DNA of 64,000 bases from an uncultured Bacilli bacterium (GTDB lineage: Bacteria; Bacillota_I; Bacilli_A; ML615J-28; CAG-313): contig CAKPBI010000001.1 of assembly GCA_934140285.1 (NCBI GenBank), forward strand, positions 248,001 to 312,000, in the 5' to 3' direction. Positions 52,348 to 61,056 of this stretch are shown here, one piece after another. The position numbers and the translations under genes are program-made. The stretch's first letter is position 1, and each line of letters opens with the position of its first letter. The notes under the pieces are model-generated. The model did no database searches. It was not told the origin of the DNA and saw only the letters and a list, made by a program, of their open reading frames with translations.

Positions 52348-53295
52348 ATGAATTATACTAAATTATCTGTTTTCAATAATAAAGAAAAATTATACGAAAT
52401 GTGGAATGAAGAATTTGGTTCTTTGTTTCCAATTACAAAAGAATTATTTGAAAGAAACACAAATGATATTTGTGATGATGCATCGTATGTGGCTTTAGAT
52501 CACGATAAAGTTGTTGGTTTTATCATTGGTAAAACTTGGGAGTCAAACTTTGTCATTGGTGATTATGAAGATAGTGGATGGATTAGTTTAATTTATGTTC
52601 ATCCCAAATATAGAAACAAAGGAATTGGAACTAAGTTATTGGAACTTGCAGAAACAGAGTTTGATAGATTAAATAAGAAAATAATTCATATAGGAAGAGA
52701 TTACAATGATTTTTTCCCCGGACTACCAATTGCACTTGGAAGTCCACTTGAATGGTTTGAAAAGCGTGGTTATATTAAACCATATGATACATGTGATTTA
52801 ATTAATAAAAATAAGGAAAAAATAGCCTTGAAAAATAAAGATTTAGAATATCGTCTTGCAACCCTTGATGATAAAGAAAAAATCTTACAATTCATGGAAC
52901 GTAATTGGCCGGGCCGATGGACTAAGGAAACCATTGACTACTGGTCTAATGGTGGAACAGGTAGAGAATATCTTATATGTATTGAGAATTCTAAAGTAAT
53001 TGCTTTTGCAAAAATAGGATATCCTGATACATCTGAATGTTTAATTGGCAATAGCCAAACGTGGCGTGGCCACTTTAAAGCTTTAGGCGGCATTGGTCCT
53101 CTTGGCGTCGATAAAGATTGTCGAGGTCGCCATATAGGCTTTGATATCGTAGCAGAAGGCAAAAATATTTTAATTGATGCTAATGCTTCAGATATCATAA
53201 TTGATTGGACCGGACTTACTGATTTCTATGCTCGCTTTGGTTTTGAGCTATGGGAATCATATCATTATTTGACTAAAACAAAAAAAGGAGACTAA
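52348..53295 (+). CDS. Double GNAT-domain acetyltransferase, GlmA-like
   Basis: The protein (315 residues) has two GNAT domains: the first (about 1-160) has ISLIYVHPKYRNKGIGTKLL and the second (about 175-315) has GPLGVDKDCRGRHIGFDIV. Clostridium acetobutylicum GlmA, as I recall a protein with two GNAT domains encoded near a NagZ homologue, acetylates glucosamine and glucosamine-containing muropeptides so that they can be recycled. The context here is closely similar, so re-acetylation of de-N-acetylated peptidoglycan fragments is a good hypothesis. ATG 52348 is the start; the in-frame ATG at 52306 lies in the hairpin. Only three bases separate it from the binding lipoprotein gene. Confidence 0.75.
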   Translation: MNYTKLSVFNNKEKLYEMWNEEFGSLFPITKELFERNTNDICDDASYVALDHDKVVGFIIGKTWESNFVIGDYEDSGWISLIYVHPKYRNKGIGTKLLELAETEFDRLNKKIIHIGRDYNDFFPGLPIALGSPLEWFEKRGYIKPYDTCDLINKNKEKIALKNKDLEYRLATLDDKEKILQFMERNWPGRWTKETIDYWSNGGTGREYLICIENSKVIAFAKIGYPDTSECLIGNSQTWRGHFKALGGIGPLGVDKDCRGRHIGFDIVAEGKNILIDANASDIIIDWTGLTDFYARFGFELWESYHYLTKTKKGD

Positions 53296-53298
53296 AAA

Positions 53299-56010
53299 AT
53301 GAAATTTAGAAAATTTGCTATTTTTATGATGAGCCTTCTTCTATGTTTAGCAATCGTTGGATGTAACAAAACTAAGAAAAAAACATTCAACATTACTTAC
53401 GAATTAGACGGCGGTGTTTTACCTGCTAATGCTCCAACAGCATATGATGATGCTGAAGGCGTAGAACTTGTTTCTCCAACTAAGGAAGATTATAAGTTCT
53501 TAAATTGGGTAGATGCATCTAATAAGAAAGTAACTAAGATTGCTAAAGGAACTGGCAAAGATGTTAAACTTACTGCAAAATGGAAACAAATCGTATTTAA
53601 ATTAACACTAGATTTAAATGGTGGTACTTATGATAAAGAATTACCTGCTAAATACGATTCAACAAAAGACGTTGCACTTCCTACTCCAACTCTTTCTGGA
53701 CAAGTATTCACAGGATGGGTTACAGAAGATGGTGTAAAAGTTGGTACTCAAATTGCTGCTGATACATTCGCAGAAGATTTAAAACTTATCGCAAACTATC
53801 GTACTGCAGGTCAAGTTGAAACAAGAACAATTCAATTTGATTTAGTTGGTGGATCATTTGCAGATGGATATGTTGCACCTACTGAATATGAAGTAGGCGA
53901 AGGCTTACCTACACTTCCAACTCCAACAAAAGAAGGATTTGAATTTGCTGGTTGGTTTGATGGCGAAGGTAATCAAGTATTTGCTATTTCTAAAACTGAT
54001 GATCAAAACTTCTCATTAGTTGCTAGATGGTTAAGCGCTAGTGAAAAACACAGCATTAAATACAACCTTGATGGTGGTGCATTCCCTGAAGGATTTGTAG
54101 CTCCTACACATTTCTTTGAATCTTTAGGTTTAGTTCTTCCAACTAACGCAACTAAAGAAGGATTTGTATTAAAAGGATGGAAAATGGATGGTTCTGATCA
54201 ATTAATTACTGAAATTGCTGCTGGAACTAACACTGATGTTACATTAGTTGCTCAATGGGATGTTCCTTCTGTTGATATTTATTACACAATCACATATAAA
54301 TGTGAAGGTGGAACACTTCCTGAAGGAATCAAAACTCAATACAAATACGGTGAAGGTTATGTACTTCCTGATGCTATTCCAAGTAACGAAAAAGAAAGAT
54401 TCTTAGGTTGGTATCAAGAAATTGATGGCGTTCTAACATCTAATAAAGTTACTAGAATTTCTAACGTTGCTGCTGGTAATATTACATTAGTTGCATCATT
54501 TGGTATTCCTGGTGTTTATGAACCTAAATGGGAACTAGACCAAGTTGGATTCCAAGGTAATGGTATGGACTTTGTAATCAAAGTTACTCCTGTTACTTCT
54601 TACGACCCTAACGATCCTGGTTATACTGGTGATAACGTTGACGTTAAGAAAATGCATCAAGATGCTATCGAAGCTGCATACGACATTACAATCGTTTGGT
54701 CTGCATGGGACGACGCTGCTCCTTGGGGACCTGAACGTGTTAAATTCATCAATAAGAAATACTTAAATAACGAATTTGGTGATGTTTATGTATTAACAAT
54801 TGCTTCTCAATGGATTCCTACTCTTGTTAAAGGTGGATCAATTGCTGAATTATATGATATTAATGCTGATAGTGGTATCTTTACAGAATTAAGTTATAAT
54901 GAAGAAGAACAAGACACTCCTGGATATATCCAAGATTCTACAACTAACGATGCTGCATCTGTTAAAGGTAAAGTTTATGGTTATGCTCCTGGTGTTGCTC
55001 GTCCTGACTACTTCATGTACTATAATGTAGATTTAGTTAAAGAATGTAACCTTGAAGACCCTGCTGAAATGTGGTTAAAAGGTGAATGGACACTTTCTAA
55101 CTTTGATGCTTGGGTAAATCAAGCTCAAAATATTTTAAAGAACTCTAAAGGTTATGCTCTAGACATGGGCTTCGCTGAATCAATCATTGGTATGGTTGCA
55201 TCAACTGGTAACCAAATGACTAAAGTTAACCCTCCACTTCTTTACTTAGTTCAAAAGAAAGTAACTGATACAATCGCTACATTACAAAGTTACTATCAAA
55301 GTGGTGTTTACTACGGACGTGGTGTTCAAGACGTATCTCCTGGATTCCAAGCTGGTCAAACATTACTTCACCATGGTGATTTATGGTTCTTAAAGACTAG
55401 TGATCGTTTCAACCCTTCTAAGATGACATTTAAGATTGGTGTTGTTCCTTATCCATGTGCTGATGGTGAGGGTGGTACTCCAATTACATCTGATAAACAA
55501 GAAGACGGCATCAAGATTAATGATTCTGAATACTTAATGTATGAAGGTCGTTATGTAACTGGTGTTGATATGAGTAATTCATCATTCCAAATACCTTATA
55601 CAGGAACTGCATGTTATGCTGTATTAAATATCGCTCCTACTGGTGCTAAGAATGGTATCACAACTAAGATCATTACTCACATTCTACATGACCTTGTATC
55701 TGGTATTGGTAAAGATCCTAATAGTAAAGTTACATTAACTGAAGATGAAGCTTATCGTAACTTCTTACAAACTAAGTTTGACCGTGACATCGACGTTGAA
55801 GTTGTTATGTCTTGTCAAGGTAAGACTTACTTTGAATTAATGGAATTATTATCAATGACAGTTGGTGGTGGTTCTCACTTCGGTCCTGATGCATTCTGGC
55901 CTCTAGCTGCAAGTATTGTTAAGAGTAAAGACTCTCCAACAACATCATTACAAGAAGTACTTGAAAAGTACAAATCAGCAATGCGTGAACTTGGATACAA
56001 CATTAAATAG
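53299..56010 (+). CDS. ABC transporter binding lipoprotein with five InlB repeats
   Basis: The protein (903 residues) has a lipobox IVGC (Cys22), so it is a lipoprotein. Five InlB/Flg_new-type repeats (about 32-410) come before an extracellular solute-binding domain (about 420-903) with GGSIAELYDIN, GKVYGYAPGVARPDYFMYYNVDLV and GEWTLSNFDAWV. It is about twice the normal length. No permease is adjacent; the pair at 38181/39539 lacks a binding protein and is the likely partner. The repeats may lift the binding domain away from the membrane or bind wall polymer. Codon bias suggests high expression. It is in the cre-controlled operon from 49168. Confidence 0.87.
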   Translation: MKFRKFAIFMMSLLLCLAIVGCNKTKKKTFNITYELDGGVLPANAPTAYDDAEGVELVSPTKEDYKFLNWVDASNKKVTKIAKGTGKDVKLTAKWKQIVFKLTLDLNGGTYDKELPAKYDSTKDVALPTPTLSGQVFTGWVTEDGVKVGTQIAADTFAEDLKLIANYRTAGQVETRTIQFDLVGGSFADGYVAPTEYEVGEGLPTLPTPTKEGFEFAGWFDGEGNQVFAISKTDDQNFSLVARWLSASEKHSIKYNLDGGAFPEGFVAPTHFFESLGLVLPTNATKEGFVLKGWKMDGSDQLITEIAAGTNTDVTLVAQWDVPSVDIYYTITYKCEGGTLPEGIKTQYKYGEGYVLPDAIPSNEKERFLGWYQEIDGVLTSNKVTRISNVAAGNITLVASFGIPGVYEPKWELDQVGFQGNGMDFVIKVTPVTSYDPNDPGYTGDNVDVKKMHQDAIEAAYDITIVWSAWDDAAPWGPERVKFINKKYLNNEFGDVYVLTIASQWIPTLVKGGSIAELYDINADSGIFTELSYNEEEQDTPGYIQDSTTNDAASVKGKVYGYAPGVARPDYFMYYNVDLVKECNLEDPAEMWLKGEWTLSNFDAWVNQAQNILKNSKGYALDMGFAESIIGMVASTGNQMTKVNPPLLYLVQKKVTDTIATLQSYYQSGVYYGRGVQDVSPGFQAGQTLLHHGDLWFLKTSDRFNPSKMTFKIGVVPYPCADGEGGTPITSDKQEDGIKINDSEYLMYEGRYVTGVDMSNSSFQIPYTGTACYAVLNIAPTGAKNGITTKIITHILHDLVSGIGKDPNSKVTLTEDEAYRNFLQTKFDRDIDVEVVMSCQGKTYFELMELLSMTVGGGSHFGPDAFWPLAASIVKSKDSPTTSLQEVLEKYKSAMRELGYNIK

Positions 56011-56026
56011 TATCTAAATAAAAATG

Positions 56027-56054
56027 CTGTTGACAAACTTTAGTTTGTCAACAG
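56027..56054 (+). terminator. First of two hairpins after the binding lipoprotein
   Basis: A perfect 12-13-bp stem (56027-56039 with 56042-56054) is not followed by T residues. It may act as an RNA 3'-end stabiliser with the terminator behind it. Confidence 0.65.
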
Positions 56055-56058
56055 TCTG

Positions 56059-56090
56059 AAACTCAAATCGTTTATGATTTGAGTTTTTTT
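56059..56090 (+). terminator. Rho-independent terminator overlapping the next promoter
   Basis: An 11-bp stem (56059-56069 with 56076-56086) is followed by a T run. Its 3' arm contains TTGAGT, which is also the -35 box of the following promoter. Confidence 0.9.
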
Positions 56091-56107
56091 ATTATATATG
56101 CTATAAT
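56079..56107 (+). promoter_or_regulatory. Promoter of the MurNAc catabolic operon
   Basis: TTGAGT at 56079-56084 and TATAAT at 56102-56107 are 17 bp apart, with TGC before the -10 box (extended -10). No cre-like site is seen here. Confidence 0.75.
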
Positions 56108-56131
56108 ATAAAAAAGATTGGAGGAAAAATT

Positions 56132-56809
56132 ATGGACTATGAAAAGAAGGTAAATTCGAAATTATATCGTTTTTTTGACTTTTTATACAAATTATTAATA
56201 ATGAATTTATTAACATTCTTTTTAAGTTTATTTGTATTTACATTATTTCCTGCAGTAGTAGCTTTAAATGCGACAATTAAAAATGACATTGATGAACCTA
56301 ATCCGTTCAAATCATATTTTAGTAATTTTAAAAAATACTTTAAGAAATCATTTTTTATTGGAATACTTTTACTTGTATTGATAGCGGTTGTAGGTTTTGC
56401 TTTTTTCTTTTATTCATACAATCAACCAAATGTTGAAGAAAATGCAAAAAAGACAATGGAAGTTATATTTCAAATGGGGATAGTTGTTATGGTGTTACTT
56501 GGAATTGTAATTCTAATGGTTATAGTTCATATTCCACTTTTAATGGTAACATTTGAAAGTTTGACATGTGGTGAACTTATAAAAACCGCCTTTTACGTTT
56601 CTTTTCGTTACTTTTTAACAACCTTAATATTAGTTGGTATATTCGCAATAAAAGTAGTTGGTATTCTTGCCTTTCCGATTTGGATTCTTTTTGGAATATC
56701 GCTACCTACATTTCTTGGTATTCGTTTTACCAAACCTGTATATTATAAATTTGAAAAAATAGACCTAGAAAAAATAATGCATGAAGCGGAGGAAGACATT
56801 AATGAATAA
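56132..56809 (+). CDS. DUF624 (YesL-like) membrane protein, second copy
   Basis: The protein (225 residues) starts KKVNSKLYRFFDFLYKLLIM, the DUF624 pattern, and has about five spans. It is a paralogue of the protein encoded at 40663. Role unknown; family members travel with sugar uptake genes. It is the first gene of the MurNAc operon and overlaps namZ by eight bases, which links the two in translation. Confidence 0.8.
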   Translation: MDYEKKVNSKLYRFFDFLYKLLIMNLLTFFLSLFVFTLFPAVVALNATIKNDIDEPNPFKSYFSNFKKYFKKSFFIGILLLVLIAVVGFAFFFYSYNQPNVEENAKKTMEVIFQMGIVVMVLLGIVILMVIVHIPLLMVTFESLTCGELIKTAFYVSFRYFLTTLILVGIFAIKVVGILAFPIWILFGISLPTFLGIRFTKPVYYKFEKIDLEKIMHEAEEDINE

Positions 56810-57950
56810 AGTAATTTTAGGTATTGAAAACATTGATAAATATAGTAATATATTTGAAGGAAAAAGAGTAGGATTAATAACTAATCCCACAGGAATTGAT
56901 AGTAATTTTAAATCAAGTATTGACATCTTAAGAGAAAAAACTAATCTTGTAGCTTTATTCTCACCTGAACATGGAATTAGAGCAAGTATTCAAGCGGGAC
57001 AACGCTTAGATACATATGTTGATGATGAAACAGGAATTACCATATATAGTCTTTATGGTAGCACTAAAAAGCCATCAAAAGAAATTATGGATAAGATTGA
57101 CATTATTGCTATTGATATTCAAGATAATGGTTCAAGATATTATACCTTTATTTATACAATGGCATATTGTATGCAAGCTTGTGCAGAATTTGGAAAAACT
57201 TTTGTTGTCTTTGATAGACCTAATCCAATTAATGGTGTTCAAGTAGAAGGTAATAAACTTGATGTTTCAAAATATCGCTCATTTGTAGGCTATTATGAAA
57301 TGCCTCAACGTCATGGCCTAACTATGGGAGAACTTGCTATTTTATTTAATGAGGAATATGGTATTCACTGTGATTTAAAAGTTGTACCAATGATTGGTTG
57401 GGAAAGAACTATGGATTTTGAAGATACTCATCTTCCTTGGGTAATTCCAACACCAAACCTACCAACGGTATTTTCCGCTTATGCTTATAATGCAACATGC
57501 ATTTTTGAAGGAACAAATGTTTCTGAAGGACGTGGAACTACCACTCCATTTGAATTAATTGGTGCTCCATGGTTTAAATCAGAACAACTAGCAAGAGAAC
57601 TTAATGCTTTAAATATTGAAGGCGTATATTTTCGCCCTCAATATTACACGCCAACATTCTCAAAATATCAAGGTGAATTATGTGGTGGTGTATTTGTACA
57701 TATAACTGATCGTCATAAATTTAATGGTGTAAATTGTAGCTTTATTGTACTTGATTATATTCGTAATCACTACAGTGAACACTTCAAAATTAATCCACCA
57801 TACGTACCAGGAAAACCTGGATTATTCCAATATGAAGCAGGATCAGACACTTTTATCGTTCCAACTTGTGATATAAAAGGTCAACTAGAAGTTTTAAATC
57901 ATGATGCTTTAGAATTTATGGAAATCAGAAAAAAATATCTATTATACTAA
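56802..57950 (+). CDS. namZ: Exo-beta-N-acetylmuramidase NamZ (DUF1343, GH171)
   Basis: NamZ removes terminal non-reducing MurNAc from peptidoglycan glycans. The protein (382 residues) has the family motifs GLITNPTGID, LFSPEHGIR (the Glu is the proposed catalytic residue in Bacillus subtilis NamZ), DIQDNGSRYYTF, FDRPNPINGVQVEG and FEGTNVSEGRGT. ATG 56802 follows GGAGGAAG; the in-frame ATG at 56781 has no good ribosome binding site. The Bacillus subtilis enzyme is secreted, but this one has no signal peptide, so it should act in the cytoplasm on imported oligosaccharides. It is the second gene of the operon. Confidence 0.92.
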   Translation: MNKVILGIENIDKYSNIFEGKRVGLITNPTGIDSNFKSSIDILREKTNLVALFSPEHGIRASIQAGQRLDTYVDDETGITIYSLYGSTKKPSKEIMDKIDIIAIDIQDNGSRYYTFIYTMAYCMQACAEFGKTFVVFDRPNPINGVQVEGNKLDVSKYRSFVGYYEMPQRHGLTMGELAILFNEEYGIHCDLKVVPMIGWERTMDFEDTHLPWVIPTPNLPTVFSAYAYNATCIFEGTNVSEGRGTTTPFELIGAPWFKSEQLARELNALNIEGVYFRPQYYTPTFSKYQGELCGGVFVHITDRHKFNGVNCSFIVLDYIRNHYSEHFKINPPYVPGKPGLFQYEAGSDTFIVPTCDIKGQLEVLNHDALEFMEIRKKYLLY

Positions 57951-57963
57951 GAAGGAGTAAAAA

Positions 57964-59004
57964 ATGTATAAACTTGGTGCCTCAATCTATACAGGACTTG
58001 ATGACTATTCTTTAGAAGATAACTTAAAGTATCTTGATTTATTACATGAATATGGATATGAAGTAATATTTTCTTCTGCTCATATTAACGAAGCAACCCT
58101 TACTCTTGATGAATTACAAAAAATCGTTGATAAGGCTTATGAATATGGAATTCATTTAAGTCTAGATGTATCAAAACCAATGATGGAACGTTTTGTGATA
58201 CCTAAGAATCTTTATGCTTTACGTCTTGACTATGGCTTTACCAAAGAAGATATTGTCTCATATAGTAAAGCTCATGACTTTGTGGTTGAACTCAATGCTT
58301 CAACCCTTACTAAGGAAAGATTAGAAGAATTAATTAATCTTGGTCTTGATACAACTAATGTAAGAGCAAGTTTCAACTTTTATCCTAAACTATATACTGG
58401 TCATGATATTCAGTTTGTTAAGGAAAAAATAGCTCTTTTTAAAAAGTATAATATTCCTATATTAATCTTTATACCAAGTCATACAATGATGCGTCCACCA
58501 ATGTATGAAGGACTTCCTTCAATTGAAAAGCATCGCACCATGAACTTAGACTTAGTAATTGAAGAATTAAAAACTTTAGATATTGATGAAATTGCTTTTG
58601 GTGATGCATATGCATCAAAAGAAGAACTTGAAACATTAAAAATCCATCAAGTAGATACTTTAATATTACCATTTCATTTTGTTGATGAAAATAAAATGTT
58701 TAAAGTACATTTAGATGGTATATTTTCAAGTCGAATTGATTCAAACAATTTAATGCTTAGATCAACATCATGGAGAGGAAAAGAAGATATCCAACCATTT
58801 AATACAATAGAAAGAAAAAAAGGATATGTAACCATTGATAATAATGGCTTCAAGCGATATAAAGGTGAAATCAATATTATCCTTGAAGATCTTCCAAATG
58901 ATGAAAGAGTTAATGTAATTGGTTTTGTTGAACTAACCGATGACATCATCACAGCCTTAAAAAAGGGGGAAAGATTTACTTTTGGAGTAAAGAGCAATGA
59001 TTAA
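57964..59004 (+). CDS. mupG: MupG-type 6-phospho-N-acetylmuramidase (DUF871, GH170)
   Basis: In Staphylococcus aureus MupG splits MurNAc-6-phosphate-GlcNAc in the cytoplasm. The protein (346 residues) shows the DUF871 layout: an N-terminal TIM barrel (about 1-240) opening LGASIYTGLDDYSLEDNLKY, with VELNASTLTKE, RASFNFYPKLYTGHD and IAFGDAYASKEELE, followed by a small beta domain with a cyclophilin-like look (about 250-346). Elsewhere its substrate is made by the PTS transporter MurP, but no PTS gene is in this window. The stop codon overlaps the kinase start by eight bases. Confidence 0.87.
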   Translation: MYKLGASIYTGLDDYSLEDNLKYLDLLHEYGYEVIFSSAHINEATLTLDELQKIVDKAYEYGIHLSLDVSKPMMERFVIPKNLYALRLDYGFTKEDIVSYSKAHDFVVELNASTLTKERLEELINLGLDTTNVRASFNFYPKLYTGHDIQFVKEKIALFKKYNIPILIFIPSHTMMRPPMYEGLPSIEKHRTMNLDLVIEELKTLDIDEIAFGDAYASKEELETLKIHQVDTLILPFHFVDENKMFKVHLDGIFSSRIDSNNLMLRSTSWRGKEDIQPFNTIERKKGYVTIDNNGFKRYKGEINIILEDLPNDERVNVIGFVELTDDIITALKKGERFTFGVKSND

Positions 59005-59917
59005 CTACATTATTGGTGTTGATGCTGGTGGTACCTCAACTAAAGCGATAGCTTATCTTGAGGATATGACAGAATTAACAGTAAAAGAAAGTGGATGTGG
59101 ATCACCTTCAGTACTTGGTGAGTCTCTAATATGGAAGAACATCCAAAAAGCAATCGATGAAATAATTAATGAATTAGATAAAACTAAGTATCATCTAACA
59201 CATATTCAAATGGGAATTAGTGCTTTTAGTATTTTAAACAATGTCTCAAAAAAAGAAGAAGAACTCTTCCATAAATATCAAGCAACCGTATCAATTAAAA
59301 GTGATACGGAGATTGCTTTATATAGTGTTTTAAAAGATAAATATCAAAATGGTATTGTTGTAATATCAGGAACTGGAGTCGCAATATACGGAAAGTATGG
59401 ATCCCAAACAACCTTAATTGGTGGATGGGGTCATATAATAAGAGAACTAGGTAGTGCATATGCATGTGTTCATGATCTTGCTTTAAATATAATTGATCAA
59501 GAAGAAAATGATTTACCACTTACCTTATTTCAAGAAAACTTTTTAACTTATCTTAATAAACATCATATTACAGACTTAAAACACTTGTTTTATAATCATA
59601 GTAAAAAAGAAATTGCTAAAATGGCAATCTATGTAAAAGATGAGGCCATAAAAAATAATCAAGAAGCTAAAACCCTATTATTTAATGAAGGTAGAAACTT
59701 AGCTCTACAAGTCATAAAAGCGGTAAATAAACTACATTTAAATAATAATTATGTAATAGGCCTTCGTGGTGGTTTTGTTCAAAATCAAAATGAAGATATT
59801 GTCGATGGTTTTATAACGACACTAAAAACAAGCCATATAAATGGTGATGTAATAATTGATAATGATCAACCAATTATTGGTGCTTATTATTTATCAAAAC
59901 TAAATAATAAATTTTAG
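58997..59917 (+). CDS. BadF/BadG-family amino-sugar kinase, MurK-like
   Basis: The protein (306 residues) is an ASKHA-type kinase: phosphate-binding GVDAGGTSTKAIA at the N-terminus, VVISGTGVAIYG in the middle, GGWGHIIRELGSAY and a C-terminal VIGLRGGFVQNQN. In Clostridium acetobutylicum the BadF/BadG-type MurK phosphorylates both MurNAc and GlcNAc at the 6-position. The location between mupG and anmK makes the same role likely; GlcNAc kinase alone is the main alternative. GGAG at 58985 lies within the end of mupG. It would feed MurQ (MurNAc-6-phosphate) and the NagA/NagB route (GlcNAc-6-phosphate). Confidence 0.82.
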   Translation: MINYIIGVDAGGTSTKAIAYLEDMTELTVKESGCGSPSVLGESLIWKNIQKAIDEIINELDKTKYHLTHIQMGISAFSILNNVSKKEEELFHKYQATVSIKSDTEIALYSVLKDKYQNGIVVISGTGVAIYGKYGSQTTLIGGWGHIIRELGSAYACVHDLALNIIDQEENDLPLTLFQENFLTYLNKHHITDLKHLFYNHSKKEIAKMAIYVKDEAIKNNQEAKTLLFNEGRNLALQVIKAVNKLHLNNNYVIGLRGGFVQNQNEDIVDGFITTLKTSHINGDVIIDNDQPIIGAYYLSKLNNKF

Positions 59918-59927
59918 GAGGTACCTG

Positions 59928-61055
59928 ATGTTAGTAATCGGACTAATGAGTGGAACTTCACTGGATGGAGTAGATGCTAGTCTTGTTGAAATAACTAAAA
60001 ATGATAATGATTTTAGTTATAAGGAACTAGACGCAAATTTTCTTCCTTATCCAAGTGAACTAAAAATGCGTATTTTAGAAGTATCAAATATTAAAACTTC
60101 AAATGTTCAAAAAATTTGTAGTCTAAACGTTGAATTAGGATATATATATTTGGATGCGGTAAAAGAAATACTAAAGAAAAATAATTTAAATAGTAATGAA
60201 ATAACATTTGTCGCTATGCATGGACAAACAATATGGCATAATCCTAATCATATGGATGGCCTTTATTCATCCACTCTCCAAATTGGTGATCCTAGCATCA
60301 TCGCTTATAACCTAAATGTTGAAGTAATAAGTAACTTTAGACCAATGGATATGGCTGCTGGAGGAACGGGGGCTCCCCTTGTACCTTTTGTTAATTTTGT
60401 ATTATACAAAAATAAAGAAAAGAATGTAGCTTTCCAGAATATCGGAGGAATTGGTAATGTAACATACATTAAAAAGAATGCAAACTGTGATGAAGTAATT
60501 GCTTTTGATACAGGACCTGGTAATATGCTTATTGACCTTGCGATGATGAAACTATATAATAAACCATTTGATGAAGGCGGAAACGTAGCTTTATCAGGAG
60601 TTGTAAATAAAGAAGTACTAACAAAACTATTAGACGATGAATACTATAATCTTCCTTACCCTAAATCAACAGGGAGAGAAAAATACAATGAAAACTACTT
60701 AACAATGATCTTAAATATGATGAAAGAATCTAAAAAAGAAGATATTATTGCGACAATAACAGCTTTAACTAGTGATACTATTGTTCTTGCATATCAAAAG
60801 TTTTGTCAAGATGTTGATAAAATAGTTCTTTCTGGAGGTGGTTCATACAATCAATTCATTGTTAATAGAATTAAGGAATTAACCAAAAAAGAAGTAACAA
60901 TTCATAATATGAATGATTCCTATGAGGCATTTTGTTTCGCAATCTTAGGGCATTATACATATCTACATTTACCATCTAATTTAACAGTAGTAACCGGGGC
61001 GAAAGAACCAGTAATACTTGGTCAAGTTACATATCCCCCAAGAAAGAAGGATTAA
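59928..61055 (+). CDS. anmK: Anhydro-N-acetylmuramic acid kinase
   Basis: AnmK opens the 1,6-anhydro ring of anhydroMurNAc and phosphorylates it to MurNAc-6-phosphate. The protein (375 residues, normal length) has GLMSGTSLDGVDASLVEI, GGTGAPLVPFVNF, NIGGIGNVTYI, FDTGPGNMLIDLAM and SGGGSYNQFIV. AnmK substrates come from lytic transglycosylases, so the cell can use walls cut by such enzymes as well as by hydrolases. No transglycosylase is evident in the window. AGGAGG lies directly upstream. The next gene starts two bases after its stop. Confidence 0.96.
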   Translation: MLVIGLMSGTSLDGVDASLVEITKNDNDFSYKELDANFLPYPSELKMRILEVSNIKTSNVQKICSLNVELGYIYLDAVKEILKKNNLNSNEITFVAMHGQTIWHNPNHMDGLYSSTLQIGDPSIIAYNLNVEVISNFRPMDMAAGGTGAPLVPFVNFVLYKNKEKNVAFQNIGGIGNVTYIKKNANCDEVIAFDTGPGNMLIDLAMMKLYNKPFDEGGNVALSGVVNKEVLTKLLDDEYYNLPYPKSTGREKYNENYLTMILNMMKESKKEDIIATITALTSDTIVLAYQKFCQDVDKIVLSGGGSYNQFIVNRIKELTKKEVTIHNMNDSYEAFCFAILGHYTYLHLPSNLTVVTGAKEPVILGQVTYPPRKKD

Positions 61056-61056
61056 T

